Part shown: positions 1-5,299 of the stretch, in pieces
How the letters are laid out: every line of letters begins with the position of its first letter
Numbering within the stretch: the first letter of the stretch is position 1
From: JBOHPP01 sp050731755
GTDB taxonomy: Bacteria; Methylomirabilota; Methylomirabilia; Rokubacteriales; CSP1-6
Direction of reading: 5' to 3'
Length of the DNA: 12,578 nt
NCBI GenBank assembly: GCA_050731755.1
Contig: JBOHPP010000164.1
Location: forward strand, 1 to 12,578
The notes under the pieces: generated by a model
What the model was told of the DNA's origin: nothing
Seen by the model: the letters and a program-made list of their open reading frames with translations, nothing else
Database searches by the model: none
Translations under genes and position numbers: made by a program

Positions 1-294
1 CATCACGCCGTCGTTGACGATCGGCGTCATCTGCTGCTCCCCGATGGCGCCACCTGAGAAGATGAACTTGGGGACGAGCTTCTTGATGTTGGCGGTCGTG
101 ATCTGGTCGAGCGGGCTGTAGCGCCAGCCGTTGTAGGTCCGGTTGTACATGAGCCAGTTGGCGGCGTCACCGTCGGCGTTCAGGAGGCGATCGTCGGTGA
201 CGGTGCGCCACTCGGCGGCCAGGATGGGTAGGGGCGTCAGGGTGAACGAAAAAACGGTCAGGACGATGAAGCAGAGTCTCGGCACTGTGACCAT
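1..294 (-). CDS. PQQ-dependent alcohol/methanol dehydrogenase, N-terminal part (runs off window)
   Basis: Only the first 98 codons are present; the gene continues past the left edge. Residues 1-27 form a signal peptide (hydrophobic core FIVLTVFSFTL, likely cleavage after LAA), so the enzyme is exported to the periplasm. The mature start has the quinoprotein dehydrogenase pattern: VTDDRLLNADGDAANW, MYNRTYNGWRYSPLDQI and TPIVNDGVM, which open the first beta-propeller blades. The family oxidises primary alcohols with PQQ plus calcium or a lanthanide and passes electrons to a c-type cytochrome. The metal-choosing residues lie outside the window, so XoxF-type, MxaF-type or ethanol-type cannot be decided. 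The ATG at 294 has a GGAG ribosome site about 7 bases upstream. A sigma70-like promoter lies at 411-439. Confidence 0.85.
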   Translation of the reverse strand, partial: MVTVPRLCFIVLTVFSFTLTPLPILAAEWRTVTDDRLLNADGDAANWLMYNRTYNGWRYSPLDQITTANIKKLVPKFIFSGGAIGEQQMTPIVNDGVM

Positions 295-410
295 GCCATT
301 CTCCACTGTGTGGCAGCTGTTCGCGGTCCACGAGAGGCGAGAACGTTGCCGACGTGAATTCGTAGGGCCCGGTCCGGCAGGTCACCTCCTTCCGAGTCCG
401 AGGTGCCGTG

Positions 411-439
411 ATGCTAGTGCTGCCGACTCAGCAAGTCAA
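411..439 (-). promoter_or_regulatory. sigma70-like promoter for the PQQ dehydrogenase
   Basis: Read on the minus strand, TTGACT (-35, 434-439) and TAGCAT (-10, 411-416) are separated by exactly 17 bases. The -35 matches 5 of 6 consensus bases and the -10 matches 4 of 6. Transcription would start near 404, giving a leader of about 110 bases before the ATG at 294. That leader contains a perfect Shine-Dalgarno-like AAGGAGGTGA (382-391) with no ATG or GTG at usable spacing. The prediction rests on sequence match only. Confidence 0.5.
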
Positions 440-447
440 TTGGTCTG

Positions 448-635
448 ATGCATCGCGGCATAACGGTCACACGCGCTGCGCTCACGGTCGTCTTGGTCGT
501 CGGGATCCTCGTCGCGTCACGCGTGGGCGAGACGCAGCAGGCGTAGAGGGTGTACCGGCTCGGCGTTCTCAACCCGGTGCCTGATCGATCGCACATCACC
601 AAGGCACTGGAGGCCGCGCTGGAGGCTTCAGTTGC
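448..635 (+). pseudogene. N-terminal remnant of ABC-transporter substrate-binding protein (PF04392-like)
   Basis: From the ATG at 448 the frame gives a signal peptide (TRAALTVVLVVGILVAS) ending in GETQQA. An in-frame TAG (544-546) follows, and then, still in the same frame, RVYRLGVLNPVPDRSHITKA. A secretion signal ending in QQA followed by a K/R-V-Y-R-[IL]-G-V-L strand is the usual opening of the ABC_sub_bind (PF04392) family of about 320-330 residues. Only about 60 residues survive: similarity stops near 630, where the BrnTA promoter begins, and no remainder is seen on the other side of that module. It is therefore both nonsense-mutated and truncated. No ribosome site is evident at 448. The family call is from motif memory, not a search. 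Confidence 0.6.
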
Positions 636-660
636 ATGTATGTACTTCTGTACATATACT
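632..660 (+). promoter_or_regulatory. brnTA promoter with palindromic operator in the spacer
   Basis: A strong -10, TATACT (655-660, 5 of 6 consensus), lies 17 bases after a weak -35, TTGCAT (632-637). A perfect inverted repeat with 7-base arms, TATGTAC (639-645) and GTACATA (650-656), and a 4-base TTCT centre fills the spacer and overlaps the -10. BrnA proteins are known to autorepress their operons through the ribbon-helix-helix domain, so this is the natural operator candidate. Predicted transcription starts near 667, beside the GTG at 669, so the toxin message would be leaderless or nearly so. Confidence 0.6.
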
Positions 661-668
661 ACTTGCGC

Positions 669-938
669 GTGGAACTGGACTTTGAATGGGATGCCCGAAA
701 GGCGGCCAGCAACCTCAGGAAGCACGGCATCGACTTCGCCCACGCCGCAACAGTCCTTTACGACGAGCTCGCGGTGACGATCCCAGAAGAGAGTTAGTCT
801 GAGGACCGATTCGCGACAATCGGTCTAGATGCTCTCGGACGACTGCTCGTCGTGGTTTACACCTGGCGCGGTGATCGGGTTCGCTTGATCTCGGCGCGCC
901 GAGCCACGCGGCGAGAGCGGCGCCAGTACGGGGGATAG
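669..938 (+). pseudogene. brnT: BrnT-family toxin, interrupted by an in-frame amber codon
   Basis: From the GTG at 669 the frame reads ELDFEWDARKAASNLRKHGI, the classic BrnT opening, up to a TAG at codon 43 (795-797). The same frame then continues with DRFATIGLDALGRLLVVVYT and the conserved tail VRLISARRATRRERRQY to a second TAG at 936-938. The 89-codon total is normal for BrnT, a RelE-fold ribonuclease that cleaves mRNA and is neutralised by BrnA. No frameshift or other lesion is visible, so the break is one substitution, recent or an assembly error. Truncation after residue 42 would remove the C-terminal Arg/Glu-rich segment thought to form the active site. An alternative ATG at 636 (GGAGG upstream at 621) would add 11 residues but lies inside the palindrome/promoter, so I prefer 669. 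The brnA start follows after 3 bases. Confidence 0.8.
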
Positions 939-941
939 CCG

Positions 942-1211
942 ATGAAGAGGGAATATGACTTCAGCAAGGGCCGGCGGGGGGCGGTCATCAAGACTTCTGC
1001 CGGTAAGGTCAGGATCACCATCAGGATCGATGAGGACATCATCGACTGGTTCCGCGCCAGGGCCCACCAGGCCGGGGGCGGGAATTACCAGACTCTCATC
1101 AACGCGGCGCTACGCGAGCATATGACGTCCGAGCGGGAACCGTTCGCAGACACCGTGAGAAAGGTAGTCCGGGAAGAGCTAGCGGCGTACCGTAAGAGGG
1201 CCAAACGTTGA
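942..1211 (+). CDS. brnA: BrnA-family antitoxin
   Basis: This 89-residue protein starts MKREYDFSKGRRGAV, the conserved BrnA N-terminus that contacts the toxin. A ribbon-helix-helix DNA-binding domain follows at about residues 23-60 (RITIRIDEDIIDWFRARA, then GGGNYQTLINAALREHM). The basic tail EPFADTVRKVVREELAAYRK is also common in the family. It neutralises BrnT and represses the brnTA promoter; the palindrome at 639-656 is its likely site. It begins 3 bases after the toxin stop, with a G-rich ribosome site at 930-934. It is fully intact although the toxin frame is broken, so it may act only as a repressor or as an anti-toxin against related modules elsewhere. Confidence 0.9.
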   Translation: MKREYDFSKGRRGAVIKTSAGKVRITIRIDEDIIDWFRARAHQAGGGNYQTLINAALREHMTSEREPFADTVRKVVREELAAYRKRAKR

Positions 1212-1218
1212 CCGGCGA

Positions 1219-2334
1219 CTACACCCGGAACGAAGCGTGGTCCACGGTCCACTGCTTGAGCAGGACGGGATCGGGCTCCTGGGGGATGCCGGGCACCCGT
1301 GAGGTGGCGATCTCGCCGGGGCCGCTGAGGACGATCTCAGGCTTGCCGATGTCGTTCCGGTAGAAGTACGACGACGGGAAGATGTCGCCGGGATAGGTGA
1401 AGTTCGGCAGCGTCGCCAGCTCGGCGCAGATCGCCCCGCCGATGGCGCTTTCGAGCATGCCGCCCACCCAGCAGGGGATGCCGTGCTGCGCGCACAGCGC
1501 CTGGATCTCGCGCGACGCCGTCAAGCCGCCGACCCGGGCCATCTTGATGTTGACGACCTTACAGCTCCCCAACCGGATCGCCGCCTGGACGTGGGCCAGA
1601 CTCTGCACGCTCTCGTCGAGACAGATGGGCGTCTCGATCCGGGCCTGCAGATCGGCATGATTGACCAGGCTCATGCCGTCGTCAGCCAGTGGCTGCTCGA
1701 TCATGGCCAGGTGATACCGGTCGAGCGCGCGGAAGAGGTCGGCGTCGGCCGGCGTGTAGGCGGCGTTGCAGTCGACGTGGAAGGTGAAGCGCGGGAACGT
1801 GGACCGCACGGCGTCCACCATCTTCAGATCCCAGCCGGGCCGGAACTTGAGCTTGATCCGCGGGAACCCCTCGTCGATCGCCTCCTGGATCTTTCGCATC
1901 AGGATGTCCAGCGAGTCCTGAATCCCAAAATCGGCGCCGACGGCGACGCGATCGCCCGCGCCGCCGAGGGCCACGTGCAGCGGCACCCCCTGGCGCTTGG
2001 CCTCCAGCACCCACCAAGTGATCTCGAGCGCGGCCCGCGCGAACTGGTTGCCTTTCACGAAGGCGATCCGGTCCAGGAGGTCGTGGGCCGTCGCGATGTC
2101 CTGGCCCACGACGCGGGCGGCCATGTGCTCGCGAAGGGTGTGGAAGGTCGCCAGCGTGTGCTCCGAGGAGTACGCGGGAATGTAGGGCGGGCAACTCTCG
2201 CCCCAGGCGTGATGCCCTCCGCTCTCCATCCTCACTAAAATCGTGTCGGTGGAGTGCTGGTCCCCGTACGACGTGCGCCAGACGAACGCCAGCGGGAGCC
2301 TGACCCAGTAGATGTCGATACCGTCGATCATCAT
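1219..2334 (-). CDS. Enolase-superfamily enzyme, MenC/N-acylamino-acid-racemase-like
   Basis: The protein has 371 residues: an N-terminal capping domain (about 1-125) and a TIM barrel. The acid/base lysine motif is KLK (K161, K163); metal ligands are D188 (HVDCN), E213 (MIEQPL) and D240 (ICLDES); the opposite-face lysine is K264 (VNIKMARVGGL). This layout matches the o-succinylbenzoate synthase / N-succinylamino-acid racemase group, as do GGMLE (291-295) and the ending LPNFTYPGDI. It differs from the group where GGMLE is followed by SAIGGAICAE instead of the usual [TS]GIGRAHN. No menaquinone genes are near, so racemase/epimerase or an unknown dehydration is as likely as MenC activity. The start could be 2334 or the next ATG at 2331; no clear ribosome site is visible. 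It lies tail-to-tail with brnA, 7 bases apart. Confidence 0.85.
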   Translation of the reverse strand: MMIDGIDIYWVRLPLAFVWRTSYGDQHSTDTILVRMESGGHHAWGESCPPYIPAYSSEHTLATFHTLREHMAARVVGQDIATAHDLLDRIAFVKGNQFARAALEITWWVLEAKRQGVPLHVALGGAGDRVAVGADFGIQDSLDILMRKIQEAIDEGFPRIKLKFRPGWDLKMVDAVRSTFPRFTFHVDCNAAYTPADADLFRALDRYHLAMIEQPLADDGMSLVNHADLQARIETPICLDESVQSLAHVQAAIRLGSCKVVNIKMARVGGLTASREIQALCAQHGIPCWVGGMLESAIGGAICAELATLPNFTYPGDIFPSSYFYRNDIGKPEIVLSGPGEIATSRVPGIPQEPDPVLLKQWTVDHASFRV

Positions 2335-2401
2335 CGCGCGGTCTGTGTCGTCACGAGTAGGGTACCTCGATGAGCCGCTCTCGCGCCGAACGAACCAGGG
2401 G

Positions 2402-2431
2402 CGCCGGAGAAAGGCTGACCTCCCTCCGGCG
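2402..2431 (-). terminator. Hairpin after the pilin gene, possible terminator
   Basis: An 8-base-pair stem (CGCCGGAG 2402-2409 with CTCCGGCG 2424-2431) and a 14-base loop lie 10 bases past the pilin stop. There is no following U-tract, so it may be a transcript-end stabiliser or an atypical terminator. Confidence 0.4.
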
Positions 2432-2440
2432 GCTCGTGGG

Positions 2441-2929
2441 CTACGGGAAGGTCAGCGGGTTGGGCATGTCGTTGGGGTTGACGCCCGTCAGCGTGAACTG
2501 GCCCGGACCCGTCCGCGTGTAGGTATAGGTCCAGCCCGTCGAGGGCGCCAGGCGCCCGCCGTATAACGGCCCGGCGGGAACATTGTTGGAGTCGGTGACC
2601 TGCTGGCCGAGCACCGCCACGTCCCCGCCGATTGCGGCCACGCAGGTCGCGGTGCCGGAGCCGAAGGTCAAGGGGGCCACGTCGGTGAAGGTGGTCGCCG
2701 TGTTCGGCACATCGCCGCAGTGCGCGCCGAACACAACCAGCGCCGAGTAGAGACCGCGGAGGTCCGCCTGGGCCTTACTGACGCGCGCGCGTCCCTGCAT
2801 GTTCGAGTAGAGCGGGATGGCGATCGCCGCCAGGATGCCGATGATCGCGATGACGACCATCAGCTCGATCAGGGTGAAACCGTTCTGATTCCTCAGCCTG
2901 AGATGACGCCGGTGCCAGAAGCAGAGCAT
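2441..2929 (-). CDS. Type IV pilin-like / pseudopilin protein
   Basis: The 162-residue protein has a short basic leader (MLCFWHRRHLRLRNQNG) and a textbook prepilin peptidase site, G17|F18-T-L-I-E22, with the invariant glutamate at +5. The hydrophobic helix LMVVIAIIGILAAIAIPLY follows. After cleavage and N-methylation by PilD it would assemble through this helix into a pilus or type II secretion pseudopilus. Two cysteines, C71 and C96, could form a disulfide; the rest is small and Gly/Thr/Pro-rich. The longer frame has an ATG at 2956, but the ATG at 2929 has a GAGGAG site at proper spacing, so 2929 is chosen. No other pilus machinery is in view. The upstream small membrane protein and the sigma54-type promoter suggest a two-gene unit. 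Major pilin, minor pilin and GspG/H cannot be separated by eye. Confidence 0.88.
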   Translation of the reverse strand: MLCFWHRRHLRLRNQNGFTLIELMVVIAIIGILAAIAIPLYSNMQGRARVSKAQADLRGLYSALVVFGAHCGDVPNTATTFTDVAPLTFGSGTATCVAAIGGDVAVLGQQVTDSNNVPAGPLYGGRLAPSTGWTYTYTRTGPGQFTLTGVNPNDMPNPLTFP

Positions 2930-2970
2930 ATGATTCTCCTCTCGCTCGGTTCCCAAGAGCTGCTCGCTCG

Positions 2971-2993
2971 GATCACCCGCGTGACGGGTGATC
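2971..2993 (-). promoter_or_regulatory. Perfect hairpin in the leader between the small membrane protein and the pilin
   Basis: Nine-base arms GATCACCCG (2971-2979) and CGGGTGATC (2985-2993) pair perfectly around a 5-base loop. The hairpin sits 4 bases past the stop of the upstream gene and about 40 bases before the pilin start, with no U-tract. A processing or stability element that raises pilin over its operon partner, or an attenuator, would fit. Function is inferred from position only. Confidence 0.5.
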
Positions 2994-2996
2994 GTC

Positions 2997-3323
2997 CTAG
3001 ACGATGGTCAGCGAGAGAGCGCCGGGAGGGGCGCGGAGGGACGGCAGGCGGGCAAGAAGCCAGGGGGCGTCGAGCTCCTGGCGCGCGACGCCCGCCCGAT
3101 GCGCGAGGGCGAGGATCGGGACGGTCGGCGCCACAGGGCCGTAAACGACCAGGAGGCCGTTGAGGATCTCGTCGCCGCCGGCCTTGTCGCTGTCCTCGAT
3201 CCGGGGCTTGGGGGTCCAGTTGAATTGAAGCTCGGCCGCGTGGCGCTCGAGGAACGTGGCGAGCAACAGCAAGACGATGAGGATCGCCACGGAGACTCGA
3301 GGGGAGTGCCGCCCGATATGCAC
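2997..3323 (-). CDS. Small single-pass membrane protein of unknown function
   Basis: I do not recognise this 108-residue protein. It has a short basic N-terminus (MHIGRHSPR), one strong transmembrane helix (about 11-24, SVAILIVLLLLATF) and an outside tail of about 80 residues containing QFNWTPKPRIEDSD and DEILNGLLVVYG. The codons have almost exclusively G or C at third positions, unlike the competing frames, so the frame appears real. It must start at the GTG at 3323: an in-frame stop lies just upstream, and GGAG sits 4 bases before it. It is the first gene of a probable two-gene unit with the pilin 67 bases downstream, so a pilus-assembly or minor-pilin accessory role is possible. The predicted sigma54 start near 3327 would make its message almost leaderless, so either that start or this gene's translation needs testing. 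Confidence 0.65.
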   Translation of the reverse strand: MHIGRHSPRVSVAILIVLLLLATFLERHAAELQFNWTPKPRIEDSDKAGGDEILNGLLVVYGPVAPTVPILALAHRAGVARQELDAPWLLARLPSLRAPPGALSLTIV

Positions 3324-3337
3324 CGCACTCCAAGGTC

Positions 3338-3354
3338 AGCAAGGTTCCTGCCAG
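3338..3354 (-). promoter_or_regulatory. sigma54 (RpoN) -24/-12 promoter for the pilin unit
   Basis: The minus strand reads CTGGCAGGAACCTTGCT. Compared with the RpoN consensus YTGGCACGRNNNTTGCW, only one defined base differs, and the GG and GC pairs have the correct spacing. Transcription would start near 3327, just ahead of the small membrane protein and the pilin. Major pilin genes are classic RpoN targets, activated by PilR. No PilR site can be named here, but 3355-3525 leaves room for an upstream activator. Confidence 0.6.
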
Positions 3355-3525
3355 AAAGCAAGTGTCCGGTTTCATGAGGTACCGACCCAGTGGAGTCATG
3401 TCTGCCCGGGGACGTCCGGGGGGGACCCATCATAAATCATCCAGCAGACAGCTCTCCGGATCGCCGGCGACGAGGACGCCGCGATCGACCAGCGTGCGAT
3501 ACACTCCCCTGGAAAGGAGTGCGAC

Positions 3526-4605
3526 ATGAAGGCTGCGGTATTCCACGGTCCTCACAAGGAGCTCACCATTGAGGACGTCGACATCGCGAAGCCCATCGGA
3601 CGCGAGGTGCTGGTGCGCACGGTGGCCAGCGGGGTCTGCCGCAGCGACCTCCACTTCATCGAGGGGCTCTACCCGTTTCCGGCGCCGGCCATCCTCGGGC
3701 ATGAGGCGGCGGGGATCGTCGAGGCGGTGGGCCCTCACGTGACCGAGTTCCAGCCGGGTGACCACGTCATCGCGTGCCTCTCGGTCTTCTGCGGCCACTG
3801 CGAGTACTGCCTGACCGGGCGCACGCACCTCTGCCAGAGCCGGCCCGTCCGGACGGCCAACGAGCCGCCGAAGCTCTCGTGGAAGGGCGCGGCCGTCAAC
3901 CAGTTCGCCAACCTCTCGGCCTACGCGGAGCAAATGCTGGTACATGAGAGCGGGCTCGTGAAGGTGCGCGACGACATGCCGCTCGACCGCGGGGCGCTCA
4001 TCGGCTGCGGCGTGACCACCGGCGTCGGCGCCGTCCTCAACACCGCGCGCGTCGAGGCGGGCACCACGGTGGCGGTGTATGGGGCCGGCGGGGTGGGGCT
4101 GGCGGCCATCCAGGGCGCGGTCATTGCCGGCGCCCGGATGATCATCGCGGTGGACGTCGTCGCCCACAAGCTCGAGACCGCGCGCCAGCTGGGCGCGACC
4201 CACACCGTGGATGCCTCGACCACGGATCCTGTGAAGGCCATCCGCGAGCTCACGGGCCCGGGCGTGGACTACGCGTTCGAGGCGATCGGCCTGAAGAAGG
4301 CGGCCGAACAGGCGTTCGAGTGCCTGCGGCCGGGCGGGACTGCGACGATCGTCGGCATGATCCCCGTCGGGCAGAAGATCGAGCTGGACGGTCCGTCGTT
4401 CCTGCGCGAGAAGAAGGTACAGGGCTGCAGCATGGGTTCGAACCGCTTCAAGGTCGACATGCCGCGCTACGTCGAGCTCTACCGCCAGGGGCGGCTCAAG
4501 CTCGACGAGATGATCACCCGCCGTGGCCGCCTCGAGGATGTCAACGAGGCCTTCCGCGCCATGAAGGCCGGTGAGGTCGCGCGGACGGTGTTGATGTTCA
4601 CGTAG
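3526..4605 (+). CDS. Zinc-dependent alcohol dehydrogenase (MDR superfamily)
   Basis: The protein has 359 residues, normal for the family. It oxidises a primary alcohol or reduces an aldehyde using NAD(P). Catalytic zinc ligands are visible: C38 (GVCRSD), H59/E60 (GHEAAG) and C161 (IGCGVTTG). The structural zinc lobe is complete: C89, C92, C95 and C103. The nucleotide-binding fold has GAGGVG at 186-191, with D210 at the end of the second strand, which points to NAD rather than NADP. The form is close to the class III / NDMA-dependent type, and the exact substrate is unknown. The start is well supported by AAGGAG 7 bases upstream. It stands alone, divergent from the pilin unit and convergent with the CMD-like gene. 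Chemically it could act with the PQQ dehydrogenase at the left edge, but no shared operon is seen. Confidence 0.9.
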   Translation: MKAAVFHGPHKELTIEDVDIAKPIGREVLVRTVASGVCRSDLHFIEGLYPFPAPAILGHEAAGIVEAVGPHVTEFQPGDHVIACLSVFCGHCEYCLTGRTHLCQSRPVRTANEPPKLSWKGAAVNQFANLSAYAEQMLVHESGLVKVRDDMPLDRGALIGCGVTTGVGAVLNTARVEAGTTVAVYGAGGVGLAAIQGAVIAGARMIIAVDVVAHKLETARQLGATHTVDASTTDPVKAIRELTGPGVDYAFEAIGLKKAAEQAFECLRPGGTATIVGMIPVGQKIELDGPSFLREKKVQGCSMGSNRFKVDMPRYVELYRQGRLKLDEMITRRGRLEDVNEAFRAMKAGEVARTVLMFT

Positions 4606-4630
4606 GGTAGCGCTCTGAGGGCGTTTACCC
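4605..4630 (+). terminator. Bulged hairpin at the end of the alcohol dehydrogenase gene
   Basis: GGGTA (4605-4609) pairs with TACCC (4626-4630), and inside it CGCTC pairs with GGGCG through one G-U pair around a TGA loop. It begins at the last base of the stop codon and lacks a U-tract, so a terminator role is tentative. The rest of the 113-base convergent gap holds nothing I recognise. Confidence 0.35.
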
Positions 4631-4718
4631 AGACCTTCCGCGCCGGCGCCTCGATCTCCCCGCTCTCCCGTCCGGACGTCACGATCGCCGTCGCCGCCCT
4701 TTGCCGTAGCCGCACCCG

Positions 4719-5264
4719 TCAGACCTGCAGCACCTCGGCGTTCGGGCCGGCCTCCAGCTCGCAGGCGTTCACAGTCATGGCCAGCATGCTGTAGTACCCG
4801 ATGGTCCCGGTGAGCTGGATGAATCCGTCGTCCCCAAATCGCTGGCGGAGCGCTTTCACGCTGGCGTCGTCCACCCTGTGCTTCCGCACGAGCTGGCGCG
4901 TGAACTCCACGATCTGGGCGTCCTCCGGCGGGATGCCGCGCGAGTGCTGCTCGCGGATCGCCGTGATGGTCGCCTCCGGCACACCCAGCCGGCGAGCGCC
5001 GCCGGTCTGGGCGCCCCACACATAAATGGCCTCGAGCTCCCGCGCGACGGTCATGGCGGCGAGCACGCGCACCCGCATGTCGAGCGAGCCCTCGAAGCGG
5101 ACGAAGGCGCCGAGATGCGCGAGACGTCCGGCCAGCTCCGGGCAGTGCAGGAACATCGTGAACGGACCCTGGAGCGCGCCGCGGCTCTGGACGATGCTGT
5201 CCACGATGGCGTGGTCCTTGACGGGCAGCTGGTTCTTGTCGGTGATCGGAGTCAGTCTGGCCAT
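4719..5264 (-). CDS. Carboxymuconolactone decarboxylase / AhpD-like protein
   Basis: The 181-residue all-helical protein resembles the CMD family (PF02627): an N-terminal arm, then RFEGSLDMRVRVLAAMTVAR (about 56-75), RELEAIYVWGAQTGGARRLGV (75-95) and a C-terminal helical repeat with GYYSMLAMTVNACE. It lacks the CxxC/H peroxidase signature of AhpD, which speaks against alkylhydroperoxidase activity and for a CMD-type or unknown hydrolytic or isomerising role. Such proteins are frequent partners of flavin monooxygenases in degradation clusters. It starts 35 bases after the luciferase-like gene on the same strand, with a G-rich run before the ATG, so the two probably share a transcript. Confidence 0.8.
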   Translation of the reverse strand: MARLTPITDKNQLPVKDHAIVDSIVQSRGALQGPFTMFLHCPELAGRLAHLGAFVRFEGSLDMRVRVLAAMTVARELEAIYVWGAQTGGARRLGVPEATITAIREQHSRGIPPEDAQIVEFTRQLVRKHRVDDASVKALRQRFGDDGFIQLTGTIGYYSMLAMTVNACELEAGPNAEVLQV

Positions 5265-5299
5265 GCGTTACCCCCCCACGGTTGTGAAGCCGCCGCCGC

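Noticed and set aside
361..391. A 16S rRNA 3'-end fragment on the plus strand
   Set aside because: Only about 20 scattered bases match; sequence further upstream does not resemble 16S helix 44/45. Kept only as a low-interest observation.
544..938. Reassigned TAG (amber read-through), suggested by two adjacent frames each interrupted by TAG
   Set aside because: TAG serves as the normal terminal stop of many intact genes here (alcohol dehydrogenase, ThDP enzyme, pilin, enolase-family enzyme, MDR and DJ-1/PfpI genes), so recoding is not supported.
3430..5019. Long minus-strand open frame antisense to the alcohol dehydrogenase
   Set aside because: It overlaps a clear gene, is dominated by Arg/Ala/Asp/His as expected for a shadow frame in GC-rich DNA, and shows no family motif.
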